A stretch of DNA of 64,000 nucleotides. Source: Staphylococcus hyicus. Its GTDB lineage: Bacteria; Bacillota; Bacilli; Staphylococcales; Staphylococcaceae. This document shows positions 55,512-64,000 of the stretch, in pieces; positions within the stretch are counted from its first letter, which is position 1, and every line of letters begins with the position of its first letter. The DNA lies in NCBI RefSeq assembly GCF_000816085.1, contig NZ_CP008747.1, positions 620,001 to 684,000 of the forward strand, read 5' to 3'. The notes beneath the pieces were generated by a model that was not told where the DNA came from, searched no databases, and worked only from the letters and a program-made list of their open reading frames with translations. The translations under genes and the position numbers were made by a program.

Positions 55512-56075
55512 GTGAATCAAACAAAATTACTAGTATATACTGCGTTAATGACTGCAATGATTGCAATCATGGGGTTTGTAATGCCAATCCAATTGCCGTT
55601 TATACCCGTGCCAATTGTACTACAAAATATAGGCGTTTTTTTGGCTGGCATTTTATTAGGTCGAAAATACGGGACATTAAGTGTCATTGTATTTTTATTA
55701 CTAGTCGCATGTGGTGCGCCTTTATTATCTGGAGGACGTGGTGGTATCGGTGTGTTTATGGGTCCGAGTGCAGGATTTTTATTTATGTATCCGATTGTTG
55801 CATTTTTAATTGGATGGATAAGAGATCGTCAATTTGAACATTTAAATGTGTTTAAAGTGTTTATGATTATTTTGGTTATCGGTGTCTTATTATTAGATTT
55901 TGTAGGTGCTGTGGTAATGGGTTTAATTACACATATACCGGTGTCTAAGGCTCTCTATACGTCGTTAATATTTATCCCGGGAGATGTCATAAAAGCACTT
56001 ATCGCTTCATTTTTTGCGATTGCTTTGTTGAAAAATCCAGTAACAGCACGTGTATTAAAACATACGCATTCATAA
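55512..56075 (+). CDS. bioY: Biotin transporter BioY, GTG start
   Basis: 187-aa S-component of an ECF-type biotin importer with six helices. It shows the BioY pattern PIQLPFIPVPIVLQNIGVFLAG and GPSAGFLFMYP. GTG start behind GGGAGG. The BirA operator upstream means expression should rise when biotin is scarce. Energising ECF genes are elsewhere. Confidence 0.93.
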   Translation: MNQTKLLVYTALMTAMIAIMGFVMPIQLPFIPVPIVLQNIGVFLAGILLGRKYGTLSVIVFLLLVACGAPLLSGGRGGIGVFMGPSAGFLFMYPIVAFLIGWIRDRQFEHLNVFKVFMIILVIGVLLLDFVGAVVMGLITHIPVSKALYTSLIFIPGDVIKALIASFFAIALLKNPVTARVLKHTHS

Positions 56076-56093
56076 GAAAAAAGGGGGGATAGG

Positions 56094-56849
56094 ATGAAAA
56101 TATCAATGGATACAATTTATACTGATGGTCATGTTATTGAAAGTCAGTCGCGTTTTACGCGATTTCACACCCCCGAACATCCTCATAAATATGATGGGAA
56201 TAAATGGAGATATCATTTAATGCCTGATGTGTTAACATTCAAAAATGATATGGTTATACAACAGCAACAACATGCGCAAACTGCTTCACAACATCTTAAT
56301 TTTGAATTTCCACCAGACACCTATTTATCGACAGATATGTTACGTCTTTTAAGAAAAGAAGGGTTTGAATTAGGCTGTGTGGAAATGTATGCGATTGAAG
56401 GTTCTGAATTAGAGCGACTTTCAAATGAAGCGATTTCGTTAAAACGGGTCACATTACAAAACATCAATGACTACCTTTTGATTTTTAGTGAACTCAGTGC
56501 GCCTTATGGTGCTGTATACATCGAAGAAGCTTGTAGTTATATTCGTAAACAAATTCAATATCAAAAAGGACAATTGGCGTATTATGTTGCATATGAAGAT
56601 GACATCCCAGTAGGTATTTTAAATTTAATTTATGGTGAAAAGACATTAGAATTAGATGGTTTTGCGGTGAAACCTGAATATCAACAAAAAGGCATTGGAC
56701 GTCGGATTCAAGCTCAAGTGGGAAAACTAGCAGAGGATCGCGTGGTTATTTTAGTAGCAGATGCTGAAGATACGGTGAAAGAGATGTATGTAAAGCAAGG
56801 ATACACGTATTTACATTTTCGCTATAGTGCTTTGTTAACGCATGATTAA
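56094..56849 (+). CDS. GNAT-family N-acetyltransferase
   Basis: 251-aa protein with an N-terminal domain of unknown type (about residues 1-110, as in staphylococcal DUF5613-like proteins) and a C-terminal GNAT fold with the acetyl-CoA loop VKPEYQQKGIGRRIQ. Substrate unknown. GGGGGGATAGG precedes the ATG, 18 bases after bioY, so it is cotranscribed. Confidence 0.88.
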   Translation: MKISMDTIYTDGHVIESQSRFTRFHTPEHPHKYDGNKWRYHLMPDVLTFKNDMVIQQQQHAQTASQHLNFEFPPDTYLSTDMLRLLRKEGFELGCVEMYAIEGSELERLSNEAISLKRVTLQNINDYLLIFSELSAPYGAVYIEEACSYIRKQIQYQKGQLAYYVAYEDDIPVGILNLIYGEKTLELDGFAVKPEYQQKGIGRRIQAQVGKLAEDRVVILVADAEDTVKEMYVKQGYTYLHFRYSALLTHD

Positions 56850-56864
56850 TTGATATAGAGAACA

Positions 56865-56908
56865 AAAACACCCGAAAATTCGGCAAAGCGAAATTTTCGG
56901 GTGTTTTT
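56865..56908. terminator. Bidirectional intrinsic terminator
   Basis: Perfect 16-bp stem AAAACACCCGAAAATT with its complement, between convergent genes. Confidence 0.88.
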
Positions 56909-56962
56909 CATGTATCTTAATCTATGGCATATGGTTTCGTTTTAAAAATACTTCCAAATGAG

Positions 56963-57760
56963 TTAATGATTTGGTTTTGTAATGCGATGGGCATGACTAT
57001 AAATATTAAAATGTTGGTTTCGTACAAAACCAATCGCAGTGATGTTTAAATCATTTGCAAGCTGAACAGCTAAGGTGGTTGGTGCTGATTTAGATATGAT
57101 CATTCCTACTCCAATTTTAGCGGCTTTAATTAAAATTTCAGAAGAGATGCGCCCACTAAAAATCAAAATTTTATCTCTTACAGAAATTTCATTTTCAATA
57201 CAGTAACCAAAAAGCTTGTCTAAAGCATTATGTCTCCCTATGTCTTGGCGGTGAATATAAAATGCATTCCCATCACTTATGGCAGCATTATGTAATCCGC
57301 CTGTTGCTTGAAATGTTTCACTTTCTTCTTGAAGCCGATTCATCATCGTTAACACTTGTTCTGGATGAATTTGAATGTTGGACATCGACGTTTTCGCGAT
57401 GGCAGCATCATTTTGAAAATAAAACTCGCGACTTTTCCCACAACATGAAGCGACTAATCTCTTATTTGAAAGTTGAATGCGGTCTTTGACATCATATGTT
57501 AAAAGAAGGTGTGCAAACCCTTTACTATCATCTATATCGAGTTGTTTTATTTCTTGACGTTTTAAAATGATACCTTCAGATGCTAGAAATCCTAAGATGA
57601 GTTCCTTTAAATGCGTTGGGCTACAAATAACTGTAGCAAACTCTTCGCCATTAATCATAATTGTGAATGGAAATTCAGTCACATAATCATCATACGTTTC
57701 CCGAAGTTCTCCATCCTCATACCTCATGATTTTTTGATTGTAGTGGATATCTTGTTTCAC
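56963..57760 (-). CDS. fdhD: Formate dehydrogenase sulfurtransferase FdhD, GTG start
   Basis: 265-aa protein that passes sulfur to the molybdenum cofactor of formate dehydrogenase. It carries the catalytic VASCCGKSREFYFQ (CxxC-like Cys pair), TGGLHNAAI, RQDIGRHNALDK and FSGRISSEI. The GTG at 57760 has AAGGGGGAC upstream; an ATG seven codons earlier is less likely. Divergent from modA and functionally linked to fdhA at 32258. Confidence 0.93.
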   Translation of the reverse strand: MKQDIHYNQKIMRYEDGELRETYDDYVTEFPFTIMINGEEFATVICSPTHLKELILGFLASEGIILKRQEIKQLDIDDSKGFAHLLLTYDVKDRIQLSNKRLVASCCGKSREFYFQNDAAIAKTSMSNIQIHPEQVLTMMNRLQEESETFQATGGLHNAAISDGNAFYIHRQDIGRHNALDKLFGYCIENEISVRDKILIFSGRISSEILIKAAKIGVGMIISKSAPTTLAVQLANDLNITAIGFVRNQHFNIYSHAHRITKPNH

Positions 57761-57938
57761 CCCTATGTCCCCCTTACACATTTATATATATTTTACGCTT
57801 AAATTAAAAAATATAAAACCATTTAGGGCTAACATTAAACCATAGGTTAAAAATGTGAACAATCTCGTTTTAGCGTGCATTTCAGGAATGTTTCATGGAT
57901 AATATAGTAAGATACATATAAAGAAAGGATTGTCTTAA

Positions 57939-58697
57939 ATGAAAAGGATTGTATTTTTAGGTTTAACGATAATAGGTCTTTTATGTCTTGTGGCTGGATG
58001 TGGCAATAAAGCACAACAAAATGACGAGAACAATCATCTAACAATATCCGCGGCAGCAAGTTTAACAGATGTTACAAAAGAACTTGAAAAAGCATTTAAA
58101 AAAGAACATCCAAACGCTGTCATCGAATTTAACTATGGTGGGTCTGGCGCATTAAGACAACAAATTGAAAAAGGTGCACCTGTCGATGTTTTTATGTCGG
58201 CGAATACGAAAGATGTTAAAACATTAAAAACAAAAGGTAAAGTTAAAGACTCTTACGCATATGCACATAACAAATTAATTTTAATTAAACAACGTGGAGT
58301 CTCATCGCAATCTTTAGATCAATTACAGCAAAACACGCACGTTGCTTTGGGTGAAGTGGCATCAGTTCCTGCAGGGAAATATGCAAAAATGTACTTGGAA
58401 TCACAAGGGTTATGGAAAAAAATCGAACCACATGTGGTCTATACGAAAGACGTACGTGAAGTGTTGAACTACGTAGATAAAGGTAATGCGCAATATGGTT
58501 TTGTATATCAAACAGATCTATACGCTGGTAATACACAAGATACAAATGTTGAAAAGGTAAAAGATGCGCAATTGAAACAACCGATTACATACGAGATGGG
58601 AAGAATATCCGATGATGCATTAAGTAAAGCGTGGGTGACGTTTATGAAATCAAAACAAGCACAATCAATTTTAAAGCAATATCATTTTGAACAATAG
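57939..58697 (+). CDS. modA: Molybdate-binding lipoprotein ModA
   Basis: 252-aa periplasmic-type binding lipoprotein. Lipobox LVAGC (Cys about residue 21), then SAAASLTDVTKELEKAF and GGSGALRQQIEKGAPVDVF, the ModA oxyanion-binding segments. AAAGGATT precedes the start. First gene of modABC; the operon supplies Mo for FdhA and the cofactor genes after it. Confidence 0.94.
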   Translation: MKRIVFLGLTIIGLLCLVAGCGNKAQQNDENNHLTISAAASLTDVTKELEKAFKKEHPNAVIEFNYGGSGALRQQIEKGAPVDVFMSANTKDVKTLKTKGKVKDSYAYAHNKLILIKQRGVSSQSLDQLQQNTHVALGEVASVPAGKYAKMYLESQGLWKKIEPHVVYTKDVREVLNYVDKGNAQYGFVYQTDLYAGNTQDTNVEKVKDAQLKQPITYEMGRISDDALSKAWVTFMKSKQAQSILKQYHFEQ

Positions 58698-58705
58698 GTG
58701 ATGTT

Positions 58706-59377
58706 ATGGCTGATTTAACGCCATTATGGATTTCTTTAAAAATTGCAATGATGAGCACAATTGTTGTTGTATTTTTAAGTATCATGTTAGCAAAGTGGTT
58801 ATACAATAAACAAAATACTTGGACACGCTTAATAGAAAGCCTGGTGTTTTTACCTATCATTTTGCCACCAACGGTACTAGGTTTCTTGTTGTTAATTGTC
58901 TTTTCCGTTGAGGGGCCACTCGGTCATTTACTTACAGACACCTTAGGGATACAGGTCGTATTTTCTCTCGTTGGTGCTACAATCGCATCGATTATTGTCA
59001 GTTTTCCTTTAATGTATCAGCATGCTGTACACGGATTTCGAAGCATCGATGCCCAAATGTTAAATGCAGCACGTACAATGGGCGCATCTGAAGGCAAAAT
59101 ATTTTTTAAATTAATTTTGCCTCTTTCAAAGCGCGCACTCATTTCCGGAGCGATGCTCGCGTTTGCACGGGCCATAGGAGAATTTGGTGCCACTTTAATG
59201 GTCGCTGGATATATACCTGGACGTACGAATACGTTACCTTTGGAAATTTACTTTTTAGTACAACAAGGTCGTGAAAATCAAGCATGGTTATGGGTACTCG
59301 TACTTGTGGCATTTTCAATAACAATTATAGGGACAATGAATCTATTGAATAAAGATGCGTATAAAGAGAGGGATTAA
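58706..59377 (+). CDS. modB: Molybdate ABC permease ModB
   Basis: 223-aa permease with about five helices and the EAA loop NAARTMGASEGKIFFKLILPLS. Eight bases after modA; stop is directly followed by the modC start. Confidence 0.95.
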   Translation: MADLTPLWISLKIAMMSTIVVVFLSIMLAKWLYNKQNTWTRLIESLVFLPIILPPTVLGFLLLIVFSVEGPLGHLLTDTLGIQVVFSLVGATIASIIVSFPLMYQHAVHGFRSIDAQMLNAARTMGASEGKIFFKLILPLSKRALISGAMLAFARAIGEFGATLMVAGYIPGRTNTLPLEIYFLVQQGRENQAWLWVLVLVAFSITIIGTMNLLNKDAYKERD

Positions 59378-59992
59378 ATGTTACATATACAGCTCAAACA
59401 TCATATTAATGATCATTTGATTCAGCTAAATATACAGGCATTGACGCCTAAAATTTATGCGTTAGAAGGTGTTTCGGGTGTAGGTAAAACGACTTTGCTA
59501 AATATGATTGCTGGGATACGCACACCTGAAGCAGGATGTGTGCAAGTTGGTGAACGTATTCTTCTTGATACGAACAATCATATCAATTTACCACCACAAC
59601 AACGGAATGTCGGTTATTTATTTCAAGATTATCAACTGTTTCCGCATATGACTGTACTTCAAAATATTCGTTTTATGCACCCCGAAACAACGCATGTCGA
59701 AGCGCTATGCCAAGCGTTAAAAATAAATCATCTAAAAAATGCTTATCCACATCAATGTTCAGGTGGAGAAAAACAACGCGTTGCTTTAGCGCGGGCATTA
59801 AGTCAAAAACCGGAACTTTTACTTTTAGATGAGCCTTTTTCAAGTTTGGATGATGACACAAAGTCGGAAAGCATCGCTTTGATTAAACATATGTATCATA
59901 TGTGGAACATTCCAATTATTTTTGTAACGCATTCAAAATATGAAGCGGCACAGTTGGCAGATGAAGTCGTTAAAATATCAGTAAAGAATTAA
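59378..59992 (+). CDS. modC: Molybdate ABC ATPase ModC (short form)
   Basis: 204-aa ATPase with Walker A GVSGVGKTTLL, Q-loop LFQDYQLFPHM, signature CSGGEKQRVALARAL and Walker B LLLLDEPFSSLDD. It lacks the C-terminal molybdate-binding Mop/TOBE domain of E. coli ModC, the usual short staphylococcal form. Start directly abuts the modB stop (TAAATG). Confidence 0.93.
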   Translation: MLHIQLKHHINDHLIQLNIQALTPKIYALEGVSGVGKTTLLNMIAGIRTPEAGCVQVGERILLDTNNHINLPPQQRNVGYLFQDYQLFPHMTVLQNIRFMHPETTHVEALCQALKINHLKNAYPHQCSGGEKQRVALARALSQKPELLLLDEPFSSLDDDTKSESIALIKHMYHMWNIPIIFVTHSKYEAAQLADEVVKISVKN

Positions 59993-60004
59993 AATTTGCT
60001 TGTT

Positions 60005-60322
60005 GTCCAAGGGGCTGCGACATATTTACCCCGCGAAACAAAACCAACAAAGTTCTTCGTACATGAACTCTGTTGGTTATATTTATATATAAACTTAGTA
60101 TTTATGACGGGAAGGCTGATGCATTAAAACATCCCTTTGATTGCTTTCTTAGCTGAGACTTCTAAGGCATTAAGCCGAAACGTAAATCTATTTTGAGCGT
60201 AGAAATCCAAGACTATTGGCTTTTACAATATATAAGGCAGTAGTCTTGGATTGCATATAGGCTTAGAAAAGCAAAACATTAGGAACAATCAAAACTGAAA
60301 TGATTTATGTACCAGCCCCTGT
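60005..60322 (+). repeat. Dispersed intergenic repeat, copy B
   Basis: Homologous to the reverse complement of 15163-15393: AACCAACAAAGTTCTTCGTA, TTAGCTGAGACTTCTAA, TTAAGCCGAAA, AATGATTTATGTACC. About 90 bp longer than copy A because of an inserted hairpin (60204-60252). Non-coding. Confidence 0.8.
60204..60252. repeat. Inverted repeat inserted in repeat copy B
   Basis: AATCCAAGACTA pairs perfectly with TAGTCTTGGATT around a 25-nt loop; copy A lacks this block. Confidence 0.75.
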
Positions 60323-60362
60323 TTCCTACAATTAGTTGAAAACGCTTGACTAATTGTAGGAA
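60323..60362. repeat. Perfect 14-bp hairpin next to repeat copy B
   Basis: TTCCTACAATTAGT (60323-60336), 12-nt loop, ACTAATTGTAGGAA (60349-60362). No T-run follows on either strand, so it is not a standard terminator. Confidence 0.7.
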
Positions 60363-60581
60363 GGACCTGGACGATCTACTTCTCTCTACCGCTAATCTTA
60401 GTATGTTTTATTTTATAGGGAATTTTTGAGTTAAATCGCGTGTTTTTACGACTCGAAAATATGCACTACATCATATACATTAAAGATATAAGACATTGAA
60501 CACTATGATAAAGTGATTTCTTTGAGACCTGTGTCACTTCACTTTATAATAGATGGCATAGATGATGTGAGAAAGGTACAT

Positions 60582-61589
60582 ATGGAGATGCAAAATCGTT
60601 ATTCAAGACAAATTTTATTTCAAGGTATAGGTAAAGAGGGACAACAAAAAATAAATTCTAAAACAGTTTTAATTGTTGGCATGGGCGCACTGGGTACTCA
60701 TCTCGCTGAAGGGCTCGTGCGTGCGGGTGTGAAAAAATTACGAATCATAGACCGCGATTATATTGAAGCATCAAATTTACAACGCCAAACGTTATTTATT
60801 GAAACGGATGCGCGCCAATCAATACCTAAAGTGGTTGCGGCAGAACGTGTTTTAAAATCAATTCGTTCAGATGTAATTATTGAAACTGTGATTGATCATG
60901 CAGATGCATATATTTTAAAGACAATGATTGACGATGTCGATTTGATTATGGATGCAACGGATAACTTTGAAACGCGAATGATCATCAATGACCTCGCTTT
61001 TAAACATGATATTCCGTGGATTTATGGTGGTGTGGTGCGTAGTACTTATATTGAAGCGCCGTTTATACCTGGTGAAACACCGTGCTTTCAATGTTTAGTT
61101 CCTCAAATACCCTCAATAAATTTAACGTGTGATACGGTAGGTGTGATTCAACCTGCGGTAACAATGACCACAAGTTTTCAACTTAGGGACGCACTGAAAA
61201 TTTTAACTGAAACACCTTTTAAACCAAAACTGACATATGGTGATATATGGGAAGGCACGCATCATACATTTGGTTTCAGTAGATTAAAACGTGACAAATG
61301 TCAGACATGTGGTGAACATCCAACATATCCATTTCTAATACAACAACAACCTCACTTTGCGACATTATGTGGGCGTGATACTGTTCAGTATCATCATCCA
61401 GATTTAGATTTGGAGACGTTGATACAATTTCTTGAGCAACGAAATATTGCATATAAAACGAATGGATACATCGTGCAGTTTCAATTTCAACAGCGTCGAA
61501 TGATTGCTTTTCAAAATGGTCGCATATTAATTCATGGCCTAAAAGAACGAGATAAAGCGTATACGATAATCAATCAATTATTTGGATAA
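60582..61589 (+). CDS. moeB: ThiF/MoeB-family adenylyltransferase
   Basis: 335-aa E1-like enzyme that adenylates the C-terminus of MoaD (or ThiS) for sulfur transfer. Rossmann GMGALGTHLAEGLVRAG and DRDYIEASNLQRQTLF, metal CxxC pairs in CFQCLVPQIP and CQTCGEH. The C-terminal ~80 residues follow the E1 core, in place of a full rhodanese domain. Start at 60582 behind AAAGG; a second ATG follows two codons later. Context (mod/moa genes) supports MoeB. Confidence 0.9.
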   Translation: MEMQNRYSRQILFQGIGKEGQQKINSKTVLIVGMGALGTHLAEGLVRAGVKKLRIIDRDYIEASNLQRQTLFIETDARQSIPKVVAAERVLKSIRSDVIIETVIDHADAYILKTMIDDVDLIMDATDNFETRMIINDLAFKHDIPWIYGGVVRSTYIEAPFIPGETPCFQCLVPQIPSINLTCDTVGVIQPAVTMTTSFQLRDALKILTETPFKPKLTYGDIWEGTHHTFGFSRLKRDKCQTCGEHPTYPFLIQQQPHFATLCGRDTVQYHHPDLDLETLIQFLEQRNIAYKTNGYIVQFQFQQRRMIAFQNGRILIHGLKERDKAYTIINQLFG

Positions 61590-61601
61590 AGGAGATTAAA
61601 G

Positions 61602-62102
61602 ATGCATACAAATGTAAACATAGGTAGAGCGATTAGATGTGCAGTTTTGACTGTGTCAGATACAAGAACGACTGAAACCGATAAAGGCGGTCAATTAGTA
61701 TTACAATTATTAGGTGAACACAACACGCATGTTACAGAAGCGTGCTATAAAATTGTGAAAGACGACATCTCAGCAATTCAATCACAAGTGACAACATGGT
61801 TAGATGAAGGTGTCGAAGTCATTATTACAACTGGAGGTACTGGCATTGCACAACGTGATTGTACAATTGAAGCGGTTAAACCATTATTACAAAAAGAAAT
61901 CGAAGGCTTCGGAGAATTGTTTAGATATTTAAGTTATGCAGAAGACGTAGGGAGTAGAGCGCTATTATCACGAGCGATAGGCGGTTCCATTGGAACACAA
62001 CTCGTATTTTGTCTACCAGGTTCTACTGGTGCAGTGACACTTGGGATGAAAAAATTAATCTTGCCTGAACTGAATCATCTTATACATGAATTAAATAAGT
62101 AG
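61602..62102 (+). CDS. moaB: Molybdenum cofactor biosynthesis protein MoaB/MogA type
   Basis: 166-aa protein of the MoaB/Mog fold that adenylates molybdopterin. It shows [22 protein letters not shown] (the TGGTG loop) and CLPGSTGAV. 12 bases after moeB with AAAGGAG; same operon. Terminator follows. Confidence 0.93.
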   Translation: MHTNVNIGRAIRCAVLTVSDTRTTETDKGGQLVLQLLGEHNTHVTEACYKIVKDDISAIQSQVTTWLDEGVEVIITTGGTGIAQRDCTIEAVKPLLQKEIEGFGELFRYLSYAEDVGSRALLSRAIGGSIGTQLVFCLPGSTGAVTLGMKKLILPELNHLIHELNK

Positions 62103-62120
62103 AATCACAAAGAAAATAAG

Positions 62121-62162
62121 CGGGGCGAAAATCCAATGTGTGTAGGATGATTTTACGCCCCG
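62121..62162. terminator. Intrinsic terminator
   Basis: CGGGGCGAAAAT pairs with ATTTTACGCCCCG with one bulged base, between convergent genes. Confidence 0.7.
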
Positions 62163-62194
62163 AGCATATTGTAGTAGAAGATGTGTGCTGAAAG

Positions 62195-62683
62195 TTAATG
62201 TGATGAAACGCGATTATAATCTGATTTACCACCCGTTTTTTCAATGAGGTATGTTTCACCTATGACCATGCCTTTGTCCACAGCTTTACACATATCATAA
62301 ATAGTTAAAGCAGTGACGGAGGCGGCTGTGAGTGCTTCCATTTCAACACCTGTTTTGCCAGTTGTAGATACACTACTTGTAATGTGCAGTGTAAAGTGAG
62401 TGTCTTCTTGACGCCATTCAAATTGGATATCTATGCCTGTTAATGGGAGTGGGTGACACATCGGGATGATTGTGGCAGTGTGTTTTGCAGCCATAATGCC
62501 GGCAATTTGTGCAGTATTTAAAACATTTCCTTTTTTAGCTGTATTATTGATAATTTGATTATAAATTGTATCATTGACTTGAATGCTCGAATGCGCTATG
62601 GCAGTGCGTTTCGTGATATCTTTTTCAGAAACATCCACCATTTTTGCATTGCCTTGTGCATTAATATGTGTAAATTCCGTCAT
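62195..62683 (-). CDS. moaC: Cyclic pyranopterin monophosphate synthase MoaC
   Basis: 162-aa enzyme of the first molybdopterin step, converting the MoaA product to cPMP. It carries [19 protein letters not shown] and [18 protein letters not shown] with the conserved Lys-rich end. AAAGGAGG precedes the ATG. Divergent from moeA. moaA is not in the window. Confidence 0.95.
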   Translation of the reverse strand: MTEFTHINAQGNAKMVDVSEKDITKRTAIAHSSIQVNDTIYNQIINNTAKKGNVLNTAQIAGIMAAKHTATIIPMCHPLPLTGIDIQFEWRQEDTHFTLHITSSVSTTGKTGVEMEALTAASVTALTIYDMCKAVDKGMVIGETYLIEKTGGKSDYNRVSSH

Positions 62684-62750
62684 GGTATACCTCCTTTTTA
62701 AATCAAGGTAAGTATAGCATGAAATACATGAATTGTTAGGAGTATAAACG

Positions 62751-64000
62751 ATGACACTAGAAAAAAGACAACCAATCCCAGTAATCGAAGCAATTCAACG
62801 CTGTATTAAACAAGACATAAACCTACCTGAAACGACTGTTGATTTATATGAAGCAGATGGATATATCCTTGCTGAAGATATTATTGCGACATATGATATT
62901 CCGCGGTTCGATAAATCCCCTTATGATGGTTTTGCGATTAGAAGTGAGGATAGTACTGACGCAAGTGGTGAACAACGCGTTGGGTTTAAAGTGATTGACC
63001 ACATAGGTGCGGGGTCAGTATCACAAGCCACTTTAGCAAAAGGTGAAGCGGTACGTATTATGACGGGGGCTGAAATACCAAAAGGTGCCGATGCAGTCGT
63101 TATGTTAGAACAGACAGTTGAAACAAAGGACGGTTTTACAATACGTAAACCTTTTTCACATCACGAAAATGTATCTCTCAAAGGTGAAGAAACGACGACT
63201 GGTGACGTGGTATTAAAAAAAGGACAACGTATAAATGCAGGAGCTATCGCTGTTTTGGCTACTTTTGGATATCGCCAAGTACCGGTATTTGTCAAACCAT
63301 CTGTAGCAATCATTGCAACAGGTAGTGAATTGTTAGATGTTGAAGATGCTCTCGAACCAGGAAAAATACGTAATTCAAACGGACCGATGATTCATGCGTT
63401 GCTTAGACAAGAGGCCATTACATCACATATGTATCAAATTCAAAAGGATGATTTTGAAAGTAGTTTAAATGTTGTACGTCAAGCGGTTCAAGAACATGAT
63501 ATTGTGGTTACGACAGGTGGGGTGTCTGTAGGTGATTATGATTATCTACCCGATATTTACCGCGCGCTTGATGCGACAGTGCTTTTTAATAAAGTGGCAA
63601 TGCGTCCGGGTAGTGTTACTACAGTTGCCGTGACAGAACAAACGTATCTATTTGGTCTTTCAGGTAACCCCTCTGCATGTTATACAGGGTTCGAATTGTT
63701 TGTTAAACCTTCTATTTATCGGATGATGGGGGCAACACGTGTTTATCCAGCGATGGTCAAAGCAACATTGATGGAGGATTTTAAAAAAGCAAATCCATTT
63801 ACACGTTTTATACGTGCTACTGTTACATTTAATGGGAAAGAGGCAACTGTTAAGCCAGCAGGATTCAATAAATCTGGTGCTGTTATAGCGATTGCGCATA
63901 GTAATGCCATAATGGTGTTACCAAGTGGAACACGCGGTTATACAACGGGACAGTTTGTCGATGTCTTGCTAACAGCAACAGAATATTATCAACAGGATAT
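62751..64000 (+). CDS. moeA: Molybdopterin molybdotransferase MoeA, 3' partial
   Basis: About 416 codons visible, open at the right edge, where nearly the whole protein (usual ~420 aa) is included. MoeA inserts molybdenum into adenylated molybdopterin. Motifs: [37 protein letters not shown] and [20 protein letters not shown] precedes the ATG. Divergent from moaC. Confidence 0.95.
   Translation, partial: MTLEKRQPIPVIEAIQRCIKQDINLPETTVDLYEADGYILAEDIIATYDIPRFDKSPYDGFAIRSEDSTDASGEQRVGFKVIDHIGAGSVSQATLAKGEAVRIMTGAEIPKGADAVVMLEQTVETKDGFTIRKPFSHHENVSLKGEETTTGDVVLKKGQRINAGAIAVLATFGYRQVPVFVKPSVAIIATGSELLDVEDALEPGKIRNSNGPMIHALLRQEAITSHMYQIQKDDFESSLNVVRQAVQEHDIVVTTGGVSVGDYDYLPDIYRALDATVLFNKVAMRPGSVTTVAVTEQTYLFGLSGNPSACYTGFELFVKPSIYRMMGATRVYPAMVKATLMEDFKKANPFTRFIRATVTFNGKEATVKPAGFNKSGAVIAIAHSNAIMVLPSGTRGYTTGQFVDVLLTATEYYQQD

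Larger units (their letters stand above)
59993..60581. other. Intergenic region modC-moeB
   Basis: 589 bp holding repeat copy B and two long hairpins. The last ~180 bases before moeB have no clear element besides AT-rich promoter-like sequence. Confidence 0.6.

Noticed and set aside
60340-60360. cre-like TTGAAAACGCTTGACT within the hairpin loop before moeB
   Set aside because: Fails the consensus at three positions and lies in the hairpin, far from the gene start.
1-64000. tRNA, rRNA, CRISPR array, prophage or insertion sequence
   Set aside because: No cloverleaf ends, repeat-spacer arrays, transposase or integrase frames were recognised in either strand.

Overview
The window is a low-GC Firmicute chromosome segment, almost certainly Staphylococcus. 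Evidence is the gene content and order (rpiA-spdC-hutG-hutUI; RsaI-lcpC-fdhA-sagA; ssaA-type CHAP proteins; sarR; fhuD2; fdhD-modABC-moeB-moaB-moaC-moeA), WalR boxes in front of the ssaA-type genes, and TTG/GTG starts with strong Shine-Dalgarno sites. The order resembles my memory of the S. aureus chromosome, but several blocks differ (no urease genes beside sarR, a sialic acid locus present, a second riboswitch-controlled NhaC-type transporter). I cannot name the species without a search.

Layout. 1-6884: partial NhaC-type transporter, 3-methyladenine DNA glycosylase, DUF805 protein, NatAB-like ABC exporter behind a 22-bp palindrome, UPF0060 protein, aldose epimerase, small XRE regulator. 7069-15139: MOSC protein, rpiA, spdC, and the histidine-utilisation genes hutG and hutUI with a divergent LysR regulator (hutH is not here). 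15140-18213: copy of an intergenic repeat, M20 amidohydrolase, and a SAM-I riboswitch controlling a second NhaC-type transporter. 18389-28138: small enzymes and membrane proteins, a formate/nitrite transporter under a perfect Rex-type operator, an amino acid permease, a decayed gene region and a CPBP protease. 28238-36939: HTH regulator, the CcpA-controlled small RNA RsaI, inositol monophosphatase-like enzyme, lcpC, pcp, fdhA with its DUF1641 partner, and the glucosaminidase sagA. 37000-47997: monooxygenase, 2-hydroxyacid dehydrogenase, two secreted CHAP proteins with matching WalR promoters, an opine-dehydrogenase/NhaC pair, an LLM oxidoreductase/DoxX pair and sarR. 48260-56849: acyl-CoA dehydrogenase, fhuD2 with a Fur box, a divergent sialic acid locus (nanA-nanT / nanR-nanK), bioY behind a BirA operator, GNAT protein. 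56963-64000: fdhD, modABC, second repeat copy, moeB, moaB, moaC and a truncated moeA.

How the genes work together. Formate metabolism is spread across the window: the FNT channel (Rex), the molybdenum-dependent FdhA, its sulfurase FdhD, molybdate uptake (ModABC) and molybdopterin synthesis. Cell-wall genes (spdC, lcpC, sagA, two CHAP proteins) recur, two with WalR sites. Control by central regulators can be read directly: CcpA (nan, RsaI, candidate sites at hutG and the amino acid permease), Rex, Fur, BirA, WalR and a SAM riboswitch. No CRISPR, prophage, insertion sequence, rRNA or tRNA was recognised. The least explained items are the opine-dehydrogenase/NhaC pair, the riboswitch-linked NhaC pair, a possible small transcript unit upstream of ssaA, and the dispersed repeat.
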